DNA of 64,000 nucleotides from Clostridium cadaveris (GTDB lineage Bacteria > Bacillota > Clostridia > Clostridiales > Clostridiaceae). A program made the translations under genes and the position numbers. Position 1 is the first letter of the stretch. Each line of letters opens with the position of its first letter. Under the pieces are notes generated by a model. It worked only from the letters and a program-made list of their open reading frames with translations, was not told the origin of the DNA and ran no database searches. The DNA lies in the NCBI RefSeq assembly GCF_020911725.1, contig NZ_CP076620.1:74501-138500 (forward strand), read 5' to 3'. Shown here piece by piece: positions 15,747 through 25,565 of this stretch.

Positions 15747-15778
15747 AAAAGCTCCCTAATGGTATTTAGGAAGCTTTT
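15747..15778 (-). terminator. Intra-operon attenuating hairpin
   Basis: On the minus strand AAAAGCTTCCTAAAT pairs with ATTAGGGAGCTTTT and is followed by a short T-run. It stands between the binding-protein gene and the permease gene. Leaky termination here would give more binding protein than membrane components, a known pattern for ABC importers. Confidence 0.7.
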
Positions 15779-15782
15779 AAAA

Positions 15783-16901
15783 TTACTTATTATCTAGATA
15801 TCTGAAGTCAAATGCTTTTTCTTTAACTTTGTCAAAGCTTAAGCCCTTTAATTCGCCATTAAATTTGTTCATTTCATTTAGTTTTTCAACATATATTCCT
15901 ATTCCATTTAGCCATTTATCAGATGGAGTAGTAAAGAAGTTTATTTGGCATTTTTTTATTGTATCAGCAGATACTCCTATTACTTCAGACATTATTTTTG
16001 CAACCTCATCTTTATTTTCTGAGCAGTATTTTGCATTATCACTCACTAGTTTTGTAAGAGCTTTTGTAACTTCTGGATAATCATTTATAGCTTTATCTGT
16101 AGCTGCAAATACACAGCATGGGAAGTCTGTCCATTGTCCATCTTCAGGAAAATCCTTTAAAGTTAAAGCGATTTCGCCAACCCCTTTTTCCTCAGCTGCT
16201 TCTGGATGATGAGATGGTCCAACCCAAGCATCTACTTGTTTGCTTGTTAGAGAAGGAAGAAGGTTATTTGATCCTTTTAAATCTACTAGCAATACATTTG
16301 CTGAATTATCAGCTGGATCTTCAGTAACTTTTAAGCCTTGAGCTTTTAATACTGATTCAATAACTATTCTTGGCCCGCTTACTGGTGAGTGATATCCTAT
16401 CTTAACAGGAGTCTTTGAATCTAGGATATGTTTTTTTACAGCATCCCAAGTTTTTAGGTTACTTTCAGGAGGAAATACTAATGCTATACCATCGCTTTGG
16501 AATGGTGCTGCAATTTTTAGTTTAGCTCCATTATCTACAGCGGTTAAGAAAGCTGTGTTAGATCCAAAGCCATAGTCAACGTGACCTTGGCTCATTAAAT
16601 TAGCGGTTTCAGATCCTCCTTTGCTTATTACAAAGTTTAAAGTTGCTATCTTTTTATCGTTTTCAATTAATTCAAACTTGTCCTTAGAAAGAGCATTAAG
16701 ATATACTCCTGATTTTTTGAAAGCATCTGGATTTTTTACTACTACATTCATTACACCTGTATGTAATTCATTTCCCCAACTCATAGTAAGCTCCGGAATT
16801 TCTTTTTCTTTGTCTTTGCTACTTGCGGAAGCGTTATTTCCACATCCAGCTAATCCGAGCATTATGACAGATGTTAATAACGCTAAAATTTTCTTTTTCA
16901 T
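15783..16901 (-). CDS. ABC transporter substrate-binding lipoprotein, NitT/TauT type
   Basis: The 372-aa protein starts with a lipoprotein signal and lipobox GLAGC (Cys about 20). The type II periplasmic-binding fold follows, with GGSETANLMSQGHVDYGFGSN (written in part as ANLMSQGHVDYGFG) characteristic of the NMT1/SsuA-like group. It should capture substrate outside the membrane and deliver it to the permease. SHHPEAAEEKG and DFPCCVFAATD lie in the second lobe. The ligand is unknown. It is the first gene of the three-gene minus-strand operon. Confidence 0.88.
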   Translation of the reverse strand: MKKKILALLTSVIMLGLAGCGNNASASSKDKEKEIPELTMSWGNELHTGVMNVVVKNPDAFKKSGVYLNALSKDKFELIENDKKIATLNFVISKGGSETANLMSQGHVDYGFGSNTAFLTAVDNGAKLKIAAPFQSDGIALVFPPESNLKTWDAVKKHILDSKTPVKIGYHSPVSGPRIVIESVLKAQGLKVTEDPADNSANVLLVDLKGSNNLLPSLTSKQVDAWVGPSHHPEAAEEKGVGEIALTLKDFPEDGQWTDFPCCVFAATDKAINDYPEVTKALTKLVSDNAKYCSENKDEVAKIMSEVIGVSADTIKKCQINFFTTPSDKWLNGIGIYVEKLNEMNKFNGELKGLSFDKVKEKAFDFRYLDNK

Positions 16902-17329
16902 TTTCGTCCCCCCAAAAATTAATAAATCATTTAATAATCAAGCTTTATTATATTATTTATAGGATATATGTCTAATTGTAAAATTAGATTTGAAATTGTA
17001 AGGCCATTTGATTTTTAAATAGATGGAATAAATATCAAATAAATAAAAATAAAAAAATAAGATTACACGAAAAACATTTGAAATTAACTAAAAATTTACT
17101 TATTTTTGATATTTATTATTACAAAGGGGATGGCTGTCAATATATATTTAATATTTGTATGAATAATTTGAAGTATATTAGTGAAATAAATGATAGAAAA
17201 GCAAATTTATCTAGAAAAATAAATTATTTAAATAAATTGTCTAAGATAAATATAGAAAAATCTCCTTTAGTTAATTATTATAAAAATCCCGAAAAAGCTA
17301 AAGATATTATTGAAAGAGAGGTGTTATTT
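16902..17329. other. AT-rich intergenic region with doubtful upstream frame
   Basis: Divergent promoters for the ABC operon (minus) and the small plus-strand gene should lie here. An in-frame extension of the small gene back to 17078 exists, but it has no ribosome binding site at its ATG and its predicted protein is low-complexity Asn/Ile/Lys. I treat it as non-coding. No hairpin or riboswitch is evident. Confidence 0.45.
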
Positions 17330-17467
17330 ATGGGAAAGAAAAATAATAAGAAAAAACACATAAATCATAATCCTCGAGTAGAGAGTGCAAAGGCGACATT
17401 TGGAGAACCAAAGGCTCATGATGATGAGTTTACGCCACATTTATTTAAGCAAAATAGCAAATATTAA
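17330..17467 (+). CDS. Small basic conserved clostridial protein, 45 aa
   Basis: ATG 17330 follows GAGAGGTG. The 45-aa product begins MGKKNNKKKHINHNPRVESA and continues with KATFGEPKAHDDEFTPH. I recall this short basic-then-acidic pattern as a conserved small-protein family in Clostridium (named after a C. perfringens locus, CPC_1213) with no known function. It stands alone between divergent and convergent neighbours and is closed by a strong terminator. Confidence 0.75.
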   Translation: MGKKNNKKKHINHNPRVESAKATFGEPKAHDDEFTPHLFKQNSKY

Positions 17468-17483
17468 AAAATAAAAATCAATA

Positions 17484-17517
17484 AAAAAGAACGAATACAA
17501 ATATATTCGTTCTTTTT
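17484..17517. terminator. Bidirectional terminator
   Basis: AAAAAGAACGAATA pairs with TATTCGTTCTTTTT around six bases, with A and T tracts on both outer sides. It serves both the small gene and the convergent GntR gene, whose last codon overlaps it. Confidence 0.8.
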
Positions 17518-18229
17518 AGTCATTTGTTAAATCCACTCTAAATACATATTTATCGCCACGAACTATAGAATACGTATACTCTACTAGTATACCTTCTTCA
17601 TAAGAGAATCTCTCTAGAAGCGTACAAGGAATTTTAGGTGTAATTCCTAAAAGGTGGCATTGGCAGCTAGTTGGGATAACTGGTCTAAAAGTCTCCATGG
17701 CTTTGTCCATTTTTAATGAATAGGTAGTAGCAAGGTAATTATATAGTGAATCTTTTTCTAATATATCTGTACTTATCCTATAAAATCTGCTTTTCGGAAG
17801 ATATGTTATCTCAATCATAAGCGATGAATCTTTTGCACTTCTCAGTCTTGTAATTTTGTGAAAAAGCTCTCCTTTTTCTCTATTCAAAGTTGAAGCTAAA
17901 TACTCATCTAAGGCTATCACTTCATAGCTTACAACACTGTTATCTATATAAATATTACTTCTTTTTAGCTCTTCTGTGAAAGAATAGAACTTATATAGTG
18001 GCTGTTCGAAGACTTGAGGTTTCACAAAGGTTCCTCTGCCTTGAACTTTGTATATATATCCGCTATTCTGGAGCATTATGAGGGCCTGTCTTATAGTGGA
18101 ACGGCTTACATGGTAAAGTAAGCAAAGTTCCCTTTCAGAAGGAAGAGAAGAATTCTCAGAGTATTTGCCTTTTTTTATATCGGATAATAGGCTTGAATAT
18201 ATATTCATGTACAAAGAATTATCACCCAT
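17516..18229 (-). CDS. GntR-family regulator, UTRA (HutC) type
   Basis: The 237-aa protein has an N-terminal winged helix (about 5-70; SLPSERELCLLYHVSRSTIRQAL) and a UTRA effector-binding domain (about 90-230). UTRA regulators of this kind bind sugar phosphates or related ligands and usually repress adjacent catabolic genes. It is divergent from the tagatose-bisphosphate aldolase and hexose-phosphate kinase genes, which are the likely targets. A 13-bp inverted repeat lies in the shared promoter region. Confidence 0.85.
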   Translation of the reverse strand: MGDNSLYMNIYSSLLSDIKKGKYSENSSLPSERELCLLYHVSRSTIRQALIMLQNSGYIYKVQGRGTFVKPQVFEQPLYKFYSFTEELKRSNIYIDNSVVSYEVIALDEYLASTLNREKGELFHKITRLRSAKDSSLMIEITYLPKSRFYRISTDILEKDSLYNYLATTYSLKMDKAMETFRPVIPTSCQCHLLGITPKIPCTLLERFSYEEGILVEYTYSIVRGDKYVFRVDLTND

Positions 18230-18294
18230 TTAAAGACCTCCATGTAAGTATTTCTATATACATAATATAACATAAAATAATATTCATTACTATA

Positions 18295-18330
18295 AAAAAC
18301 CATACCAGTTGCATAATTGGTATGGTTTTT
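18295..18330. promoter_or_regulatory. 13-bp inverted repeat in divergent promoter region
   Basis: AAAAACCATACCA (18295-18307) and TGGTATGGTTTTT (18318-18330) form a perfect inverted repeat with a 10-base spacer. UTRA/GntR operators often contain TGGT...ACCA arms, so this may be the binding site of the divergent regulator. The A and T tracts mean it could also act as a terminator or leader hairpin. Confidence 0.5.
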
Positions 18331-18475
18331 AAAATGTAATAACATCAAGGATTGGGCGTTAATTTCAGAAAATATTGAAAGTAATGGGATTAAAAAAATA
18401 TAATATAGTTGCTTAAGGATTTTCGTTAAAAAATTTTGCATATAGTTTTAATAAAAAATAAATTAATAAAAATAG

Positions 18476-19345
<870 letters not shown>

Positions 19346-19363
19346 GGAAAATGGTGATCTGAT

Positions 19364-20295
19364 ATGATATTGGTAGTAAATCTTAATGCATCTGTGGATA
19401 AGAGATATGAGATGACAGATCTTGAAAAAGGTGATGTTATGAGAGCAACTCATGTAGAAAACACACCAGGAGGAAAAGGCATACACGTTGCTAATGTGGC
19501 TACAAAATTAAATGAACAATGCTTAGTAACAGGCTTTCTAGGTGGAAAAACTGGAGAGTTTATAGAAGAAAAATTAAAAGAATATAATATAACTCAGGAC
19601 TTCGTTAAAATTCAAGGAGAAACCAGAGAATGTCTAGCTATAATAACTGATGATTTAGTGCAAACAGAGATATTAGAGCCTGGTCCAGAAGTCACTGAGG
19701 AAGAAAAATATAGATTAATTGAAAAATATAAGGAGCTTTTAAAGTCTTGTGATATGGTAGTAGCATCAGGCAGTATGCCAAGAAACATTTCAAAGGACTT
19801 TTATAAGACATTAATTGAAATTGCACATTCATATGGTAAGAAATTCTTATTAGATACAAGTGGTGAATCTCTAAGGCTTGGAATTGAAGCAAAACCTTTT
19901 TTATAAAGCCTAATAAGGATGAGATCGAGGCTCTTACTGGAAGAAAAGTTCAAAGCGATAAAGATGTCATAAGTGAAATAAAAGAACTTCAAGTTAAAGG
20001 AATCAAACTTGTAGCAGTATCCTTAGGTTCTGAAGGAGCTATGGCAGGATGCAAAGGAAGGATATATAAAGTAACACCTCCTAAGGTAAATGCAGTAAAT
20101 CCTGTAGGTTCGGGAGATTCATTTGTTGCAGGAATAGCTGTTGCAATAGAAAGAGGATACTCTATAGAAGAAGTTTTAAGATATGCCTCTGCTTGCGGAA
20201 CAGCAAATGCCATGGAAAAAGAAACTGGCAGTGTGCAGAGAAAAGTTGTAGAAAGCTTACTAAAGGACATAGAGGTTACAGAAGTAGTAGATTAG
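19364..20295 (+). pseudogene. Hexose-phosphate kinase (LacC/FruK, PfkB family), frameshifted
   Basis: Two frames together make one PfkB-family kinase of about 310 aa, such as tagatose-6-phosphate kinase or 1-phosphofructokinase. The first (19364-19906) has NLNASVDKRYEM, the sugar-binding GGKGIHVANVATKL and GSMPRNI. The second (from 19903 to 20295, one base back) has NKDEIEALTGRKV and the catalytic NPVGSGDSFVAG. The break falls at six T residues, where seven would restore the frame. The heptamer at 19897-19903 is T TTT TTA, a classic -1 slippery site that would join the two frames exactly. It may be a sequencing error, a true mutation, or recoding. Without correction the product lacks the active site. 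Confidence 0.8.
19897..19903 (+). other. Slippery heptamer T TTT TTA at the frame break
   Basis: In the zero frame the codons read CCT TTT TTA TAA. A -1 slip on T TTT TTA makes the next codon ATA and continues IKPNKDE, restoring a normal kinase. The stop codon sits immediately after the heptamer. Confidence 0.6.
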
Positions 20296-20385
20296 TTAAA
20301 AGTTAATATATAGTAGTTAAGAGTTTCGTAGAAAATTGAGAAGTGAAAAGTTCTTAAAATAATTAAAAATAAAAAGCTGGTAAGA

Positions 20386-20440
20386 CAGCAATGGTTTAGG
20401 AAAATTTAAGAGTCCTTAAGTCATTGCTGCCTTTTATTTT
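20386..20440. terminator. Bidirectional terminator between kinase and tyrS
   Basis: CAGCAATG (20386-20393) pairs with CATTGCTG (20422-20429), with further internal pairing (TTTAGG with CCTTAA). T-rich tails follow on both strands. Confidence 0.75.
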
Positions 20441-20537
20441 TTGGAGTGAAGGCACATTAAGAGTTTATGAAATAAATTTAATTTTATGCAAAAGTATTTA
20501 TAAAATCATTTTAGTTAAAAAATTTATTCGCATCTTT

Positions 20538-21725
20538 TTAAACAGCTTTAAAGAATTTAGCTTTTCCTATTTGGACTACATCATCTGATGAAAGTTCAAA
20601 GTTTATATCTGAGACTTTTACTCCGTTAACTTTTACTCCGCCTTGTTTTACTAATCTTTTAGCCTCACTGTTTGATGGAGCAAAATTTGAGGAGACCATA
20701 GCTGATATTAAACTAGAATTTTCAGATATAGAAACTTCTTTTAAATCCTCAGGGATTAAATTCTTTTGGAATATATTTTTGAAAGCTTCTTCAGCACTTT
20801 GGACCTCAGATTCATCATGGTATAAGGCTACTATTTCTCTTGCAAGCCTCATTTTGATATCACGAGGATTAACTGATCCATTTTTAAGAGATTTTTCTAT
20901 TTCGTCTACAACATCAGGATGAAGGTCTGTAGCAAGATTAAAGTATTTTATTATAAGGCTATCTGGAACCTTCATTACTTTTTCGTACATGACATTAGCA
21001 TCTTCCGAAATTCCAATGTAATTTCCGAGGCTCTTGCTCATCTTTTCTACTCCATCTATACCTTCCAATATAGGCATAAATAGTGCATTTTGCTGACGAA
21101 GATTGTATTCCTTTTGAATGGTTCTTCCCATAAGCACATTAAATTTCTGGTCTGTTCCACCAAGCTCTATATCAGCTTTTATAGCAACAGAGTCAAAGCC
21201 TTGCATTAGTGGGTAGAAGAATTCATGAATACCTATTGGAAGGTGCTTATTCATTCTATTTTCAAAGTCATCTCTCTCAAGCATTCTAGCAACAGTGTAC
21301 TTTGAAGAAAGCTCTATGACATCTCTAAAATTAAGCTTATCAAGCCATTCACTGTTGAAACGAAGGTCTGTTTTTTCCCTATCAAGTATCTTAAATATTT
21401 GTTTTTCGTAAGTTTTTGCATTTTCTAAAACCTGATCTTTTGTAAGAGGTTTTCTTGTCTTTGATTTTCCTGAAGGGTCTCCTATCATTCCAGTGAAGTC
21501 ACCAATTATTATTACAGCCTTGTGACCAAGGTCTTGAAGCTGTTTTATCTTTCTCAAAACTACAGCGTGACCTATATGAATATCAGGAGCACTAGGGTCA
21601 AGACCTAGCTTCACAGTCAAAGGTTTACCTTCCTTAAGTTTTTCTTTTAACTCATCAAGGGCTATGACTTCATCTGCACCTTTGCTTATTATTTTTATTT
21701 GTTCATCTACATTTACATTTATCAT
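20538..21725 (-). CDS. tyrS: Tyrosyl-tRNA synthetase
   Basis: This 395-aa class Ic synthetase charges tRNA-Tyr. It has the HIGH motif at residues 50-53 (PDIHIGHAVV), the KMSKS motif (GVEKMSKSLG), GGTDQKFNVLMGR of the tyrosine-adenylate pocket, and a C-terminal S4 RNA-binding domain (EAKRLVKQGGVKVNG). The length and sequence type resemble the TyrZ-like branch. It is preceded by a tyrosine-specific T-box leader, so expression rises when tRNA-Tyr is uncharged. Confidence 0.95.
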   Translation of the reverse strand: MINVNVDEQIKIISKGADEVIALDELKEKLKEGKPLTVKLGLDPSAPDIHIGHAVVLRKIKQLQDLGHKAVIIIGDFTGMIGDPSGKSKTRKPLTKDQVLENAKTYEKQIFKILDREKTDLRFNSEWLDKLNFRDVIELSSKYTVARMLERDDFENRMNKHLPIGIHEFFYPLMQGFDSVAIKADIELGGTDQKFNVLMGRTIQKEYNLRQQNALFMPILEGIDGVEKMSKSLGNYIGISEDANVMYEKVMKVPDSLIIKYFNLATDLHPDVVDEIEKSLKNGSVNPRDIKMRLAREIVALYHDESEVQSAEEAFKNIFQKNLIPEDLKEVSISENSSLISAMVSSNFAPSNSEAKRLVKQGGVKVNGVKVSDINFELSSDDVVQIGKAKFFKAV

Positions 21726-21837
21726 AATTATATTTAGTTTAGCTAAATTATAAGAGCCTAAACTAAATGTTCACATCCTTTCTATCAAACATTTTGATTA
21801 TAAGTTATTTATAATAGTCCACTTTAAATTCGAGCAA

Positions 21838-22140
21838 ACAAAAAAGCCCTCATCCTTATAAAAAGGACGAGAGCTATAAAATTCTACTCACGCGGTACCA
21901 CCTTAAATTTACCAATATATTGCTATATCGATCTTATCAAGCACGATGTCATAATTACTAACCATACTACTATACTACAAAACATGATGCTCTATCCTTT
22001 TAACGGTGGAAGAATACCGACAACAGCCTACTCTCACAATGGATTTTGGTGTGCTGCTCAGAGATGTATTCCTTTAAGTTTCTTTGCCCCTTTCACCAAC
22101 CGGGAACTCTCTGTAAAAGAAATGATATAAAGTACTAGTT
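21838..22140 (-). promoter_or_regulatory. T-box riboswitch, tyrosine-specific
   Basis: Read on the minus strand, the leader contains the conserved T-box AAGGTGGTACCGCG (21891-21904). A strong terminator follows, GCTCTCGTCCTT paired with AAGGATGAGGGC and a T-run (21838-21873). The specifier region reads GAATACATCTCT, where TAC (22066-22068) is a tyrosine codon. This agrees with the downstream gene. Uncharged tRNA-Tyr pairs with the specifier and the T-box, forming the antiterminator. The 5' limit is approximate. Confidence 0.93.
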
Positions 22141-22299
22141 CTCTTCAAAGCTTTAACTTATTCATTTTTAAGAAATTATAGCACTGATAAACAGACAAGT
22201 CAATATATATAGAAAAATTAAATTCATTTTAGAAATCTTTAATTGTAGCCATGAGGACAAGTATCACTTATACTATTAATGTGAAGGGAGAGGATAAAT

Positions 22300-22950
22300 A
22301 TGAAAGATATTAAAGATTTTGAAGCAGTTATATTTGATATGGATGGTACAATACTTGACTCTATGGGAATGTGGGCGAGTTTGGGTTCCGATTTTTTAAA
22401 GAGTTATGGGGTAAATCCTCCAAGTGATATAGATGATATTATAATGCCTATGGGAATGTATGAGTCAGCAAAGTATTTTGTTGATAACTTTGATATAGAT
22501 CTTACTGTAGAAGAAATAGTAAAGCAGGTGTATGCTTCTATAGAAAATCAGTATAAGCATCATTTACAATTAAAACCTTTTGTTTATGATTACTTTAAAT
22601 CACTTCATGAAAAAGGAATCAAGATGTGTGTGGCTACAGCTACTGACAAGACACTAGCAGAAGCAGTTTTAAAAAGAGTTGGAGCTTTAGAGTTCTTAGA
22701 GTTTGTAATAACCTGTGATGAAGTTGGTGTTGGAAAAGAACAGCCTACAATATACTTAAAGAGTGTGGAAGGATTAGGCTCAACTGTAGAAAACACAGTG
22801 ATTTTTGAAGATGCAATTCACTGTATAAACACAGCAAAAAAAGCTGGATTTACTGTAGTTGGAGTTCATGATATATCGTCAGCGAAACATATGGACATGC
22901 TTAAAGAGAAATGTGATAAATATATAATGGGATATGAAGAGCTAGTATAG
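22300..22950 (+). CDS. HAD-family phosphatase (beta-phosphoglucomutase-like)
   Basis: The 216-aa protein has HAD motif I FDMDGTILDS (residues about 12-21), a helical cap, motif II VATATDK (about 110), motif III lysine in VGVGKEQP and motif IV VIFEDAIHC. This is subfamily IA, which hydrolyses small phosphorylated metabolites or acts as a phosphomutase. The exact substrate cannot be told. It starts at ATG after AAGGGAGAGG and is a single-gene unit ending in a strong terminator. Confidence 0.88.
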   Translation: MKDIKDFEAVIFDMDGTILDSMGMWASLGSDFLKSYGVNPPSDIDDIIMPMGMYESAKYFVDNFDIDLTVEEIVKQVYASIENQYKHHLQLKPFVYDYFKSLHEKGIKMCVATATDKTLAEAVLKRVGALEFLEFVITCDEVGVGKEQPTIYLKSVEGLGSTVENTVIFEDAIHCINTAKKAGFTVVGVHDISSAKHMDMLKEKCDKYIMGYEELV

Positions 22951-22957
22951 ATAGTAG

Positions 22958-22994
22958 AGCTTTAACTTGATTGTTTCAAGTTAAAGCTTTTTTT
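22958..22994 (+). terminator. Intrinsic terminator
   Basis: AGCTTTAACTTGA pairs perfectly with TCAAGTTAAAGCT around five bases, followed by seven T residues. Confidence 0.9.
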
Positions 22995-23088
22995 GTGTAA
23001 ATATTAAGAAGATAAACTTAATTTATTGGGTAAAAAATACATTAGTGTATAATTAATGTATTGATAAAAATATTGAGAGGTATTTTAA

Positions 23089-23388
23089 ATGAATAAGGAG
23101 ATTATGAAAAAGTGGTATCTATTGGAATTTGGAGTGATTATAATCATGATGGTCGGATGGATAAATCATATTTCAATAATAGTCTGCGGCTATAATATAC
23201 TTCAAAATAACAAATGGATATTACAAATTGAAACTATTCTTGGAATACTCATTGTTATAGCTGGATTTTGGGCAGAAAGAAAAGATAGAATTTCCTTAAA
23301 AGACTTACTAAAGGATAAGAACTTTAAAATCTTATTTGTGGTATGTGTAGTACTTTTTGTAGGAAAATTTACTTTTGATTTTATTTAG
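23089..23388 (+). CDS. Small membrane protein, 99 aa
   Basis: The 99-aa product starts at ATG after GAGAGG and has three hydrophobic helices: about residues 11-33, 44-61 and 79-98. A charged stretch (WAERKDRISLKDLLKDKN) lies between the last two. Family not recognised. It stands alone and ends in a terminator shared with the convergent gene. Confidence 0.6.
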   Translation: MNKEIMKKWYLLEFGVIIIMMVGWINHISIIVCGYNILQNNKWILQIETILGILIVIAGFWAERKDRISLKDLLKDKNFKILFVVCVVLFVGKFTFDFI

Positions 23389-23400
23389 ACTGAATTAACA

Positions 23401-23444
23401 AAAAAAGATGATTTCAACATTAAAAGCTGAAACCATCTTTTTTT
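23401..23444. terminator. Bidirectional terminator
   Basis: AAAAAAGATGATTTCA pairs with TGAAACCATCTTTTTT with one mismatch and is flanked by A and T tracts. It lies between convergent genes. Confidence 0.8.
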
Positions 23445-24090
23445 AAGCTCCGGGAGGAGGCATTTCCTCAGGTGGTTCATAGACTTTACCGCATATTGCT
23501 AGGTAAGTTATGCTTACATCATAAGTAGCTCTATTTGAACTATCATTATTTTTATTAAATACATTAGCATCTAAATCATGAAGTATTCTGTGAGTTATGA
23601 CTAAGCATTGAAGATTTTCTGTATTTGAAGCATCTTCTAAGTTTAAAGCTGCCCTTTCAAGGTCGAATTTCAGGCAATCCCAATCCTCTTTATCTGATGC
23701 TTTTTTGAGTTCTTCCGCGTAAGATTTACAGGAGTTATAAAAGTTTTCATCTGGGGTATTATCATAACATATAGAGTCATTTAATGCATTGTGAATATTA
23801 GTTATTAATGATATAGTTTCTCTTTTTACGGAAGATACATGATTATTAATTGATGAAGTCGTATCTGATATTCGTATACCATTATCTTTAGCCTTAGCTT
23901 CTTCTTTTTCATATTCTATGTAGCTCAAATAACCATAAAAGCTAATAAAAAATGTTGCGATTAAAACACACGTAACAATTAAAAAAAATAATAATTTCGG
24001 GTTGATGTGGAAATTTTTTTCTGATTTTACTTTATCATCTTCTATAAATATCACCCCTTTTATAATCATAATAACCATATGTGTATACAT
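23443..24090 (-). CDS. Membrane-anchored hypothetical protein, about 215 aa
   Basis: One membrane helix (about residues 33-55) follows a basic N-terminus. About 150 mostly helical extracellular residues come next, and the protein ends in a proline-rich EPPEEMPPPGA tail. There are several cysteines. I do not recognise it. The start is unclear. The first ATG has no ribosome binding site, whereas AAGGGGTGAT lies inside codons 11-14. Initiation at a rare ATA near codon 16 is therefore possible, giving about 200 aa. Confidence 0.55.
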   Translation of the reverse strand: MYTHMVIMIIKGVIFIEDDKVKSEKNFHINPKLLFFLIVTCVLIATFFISFYGYLSYIEYEKEEAKAKDNGIRISDTTSSINNHVSSVKRETISLITNIHNALNDSICYDNTPDENFYNSCKSYAEELKKASDKEDWDCLKFDLERAALNLEDASNTENLQCLVITHRILHDLDANVFNKNNDSSNRATYDVSITYLAICGKVYEPPEEMPPPGA

Positions 24091-24122
24091 ATTATTATAT
24101 TAATAAAAGCTATATAATATGC

Positions 24123-24195
24123 TATAATAAGCCTATAGTGTATTTTTAGATTAATATGCTTTTTTTAGTATAAAATTAGAAAAATATGCTATAAT
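24123..24195 (+). promoter_or_regulatory. Two identical extended -10 boxes
   Basis: The 12-base sequence ATATGCTATAAT occurs twice, with TATAAT at 24123-24128 and 24190-24195. Each has the extended TG motif. They probably form tandem promoters for the CNNM/CBS gene. Confidence 0.6.
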
Positions 24196-24255
24196 TAAAA
24201 TTATTGTACTAAAATAATAGGGTAATATATTAGAATATTAGGAGTGTGGTATGTT

Positions 24256-25497
24256 TTGGGACCCTCGACAGTTCAGATTTTGATGTTGATTGTATTAATT
24301 ATGCTATCATGTTTTTTCTCTGCTTCAGAAACGGCACTTATGTCGCTAAGCAAGATTAGAATAAAGCATATGGTAGAAGAGGGGATAAAAGGAGCCTCGA
24401 CGATTGAAAAGCTTTTAGAAAATCCTAACAAGCTTTTAAGCAGTATCCTTGTAGGAAATAATTTGGTAAATATCGGAGCCTCAGCTCTTGCAACTTCAAT
24501 TGCCATTGATATATGGGGAAATGAAGGGGTAGCTTTAGCAACAGGTATTATGACAATTTTGGTATTGATATTTGGAGAAATAACTCCAAAGACCTTGGCA
24601 GTTCAAAATTCAGAAAAGATATCATTGAAGATTGCAAAGACTATATCCTTTGTAGTTATATTATTTAAACCTATAGTTGTTGTATGTAACTTCATTTCAT
24701 CTCCATTTATAAAATTATTTGGAGGAAAAACTCATGGTACTCAGCCTTATATAACTCAAGAGGAGTTAAAAACTATGGTTGATGTAAGTGAAGAAGAAGG
24801 AGTACTTGAGGGACAAGAAAAAGAAATGATATTTAATGTTTTTGAGTTTGGAGACCTTCAAGTTAAGGATGTTATGGTTCAAAGAGTTGACATAACAGCT
24901 TTAGATGTGAATTCGACTTATGACGAGGTTATGGAAACTATAAAGCGTGATCAATTTTCCAGAATTCCTATATATAAAGAAACTATAGATGAGATAATAG
25001 GAATACTAAATCTAAAGGATTTGGTATTATTAGATAATAAAGATGGTTTTTCAGTAGAGAGTCTTATGAGAGAGCCTTACTATACTTATGAATTTAAGAA
25101 AATTATGGATTTATTCAGAGAGATGCAAAAGGAAAGAGCATACATGGCTATAGTGCTTGATGAATATGGCGGAACTGTAGGTATAGTTACTATGGAAGAC
25201 TTAGTTGAAGAGATAGTTGGGGAAATCGAAGATGAATACGATGACGAAGAGGAAAAGGAAATTGAAGTCATCAAGGAAGACGAGTATGTTGTTGTAGGAA
25301 GTATTAGAATAGATGACCTTAATGATCTAATAGGAACCTCTATGGAATCTGAAGAGTTTGATTCTATAGGAGGATTTATCATAGGAGAGATAGGCAGATT
25401 CCCTGAAGTTGGCGAAGAGATCCAATATCAAAATATAAAATTCGTCATAGAACAGGTTGATAAAAATAGAATAATGAAGATAAGAATATTTACGTAA
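24256..25497 (+). CDS. CNNM/CBS-domain membrane protein (HlyC/CorC family)
   Basis: This protein of about 413 aa has an N-terminal CNNM (DUF21) membrane domain (about 1-180; [14 protein letters not shown] and [14 protein letters not shown]). A pair of CBS domains follows (about 200-320; [15 protein letters not shown], then [25 protein letters not shown]), then a C-terminal CorC/HlyC transporter-associated domain. Relatives act in Mg2+ or Co2+ efflux. The hemolysin name is historical. TTG 24256 is chosen because AGGAG (24240-24244) is correctly spaced for it. The GTG at 24244 overlaps that site. Two extended -10 promoters lie upstream. Confidence 0.88.
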   Translation: MGPSTVQILMLIVLIMLSCFFSASETALMSLSKIRIKHMVEEGIKGASTIEKLLENPNKLLSSILVGNNLVNIGASALATSIAIDIWGNEGVALATGIMTILVLIFGEITPKTLAVQNSEKISLKIAKTISFVVILFKPIVVVCNFISSPFIKLFGGKTHGTQPYITQEELKTMVDVSEEEGVLEGQEKEMIFNVFEFGDLQVKDVMVQRVDITALDVNSTYDEVMETIKRDQFSRIPIYKETIDEIIGILNLKDLVLLDNKDGFSVESLMREPYYTYEFKKIMDLFREMQKERAYMAIVLDEYGGTVGIVTMEDLVEEIVGEIEDEYDDEEEKEIEVIKEDEYVVVGSIRIDDLNDLIGTSMESEEFDSIGGFIIGEIGRFPEVGEEIQYQNIKFVIEQVDKNRIMKIRIFT

Positions 25498-25501
25498 CAA
25501 T

Positions 25502-25533
25502 AAGGGTAGTATCAAAATGGTACTGCCCTTTAT
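25502..25533 (+). terminator. Intrinsic terminator
   Basis: AAGGGTAGTATC pairs with GGTACTGCCCTT over 12 bp including two G-T pairs, with a 5-base loop and a short T tract. Confidence 0.65.
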
Positions 25534-25565
25534 GATATTATCAGTGTTGGAAATGAGGTAATAGC

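Noticed and set aside
17078-17329. Extension of the 45-aa small protein to 129 aa
   Set aside because: No ribosome binding site and low-complexity AT-driven sequence. A good start exists at 17330.
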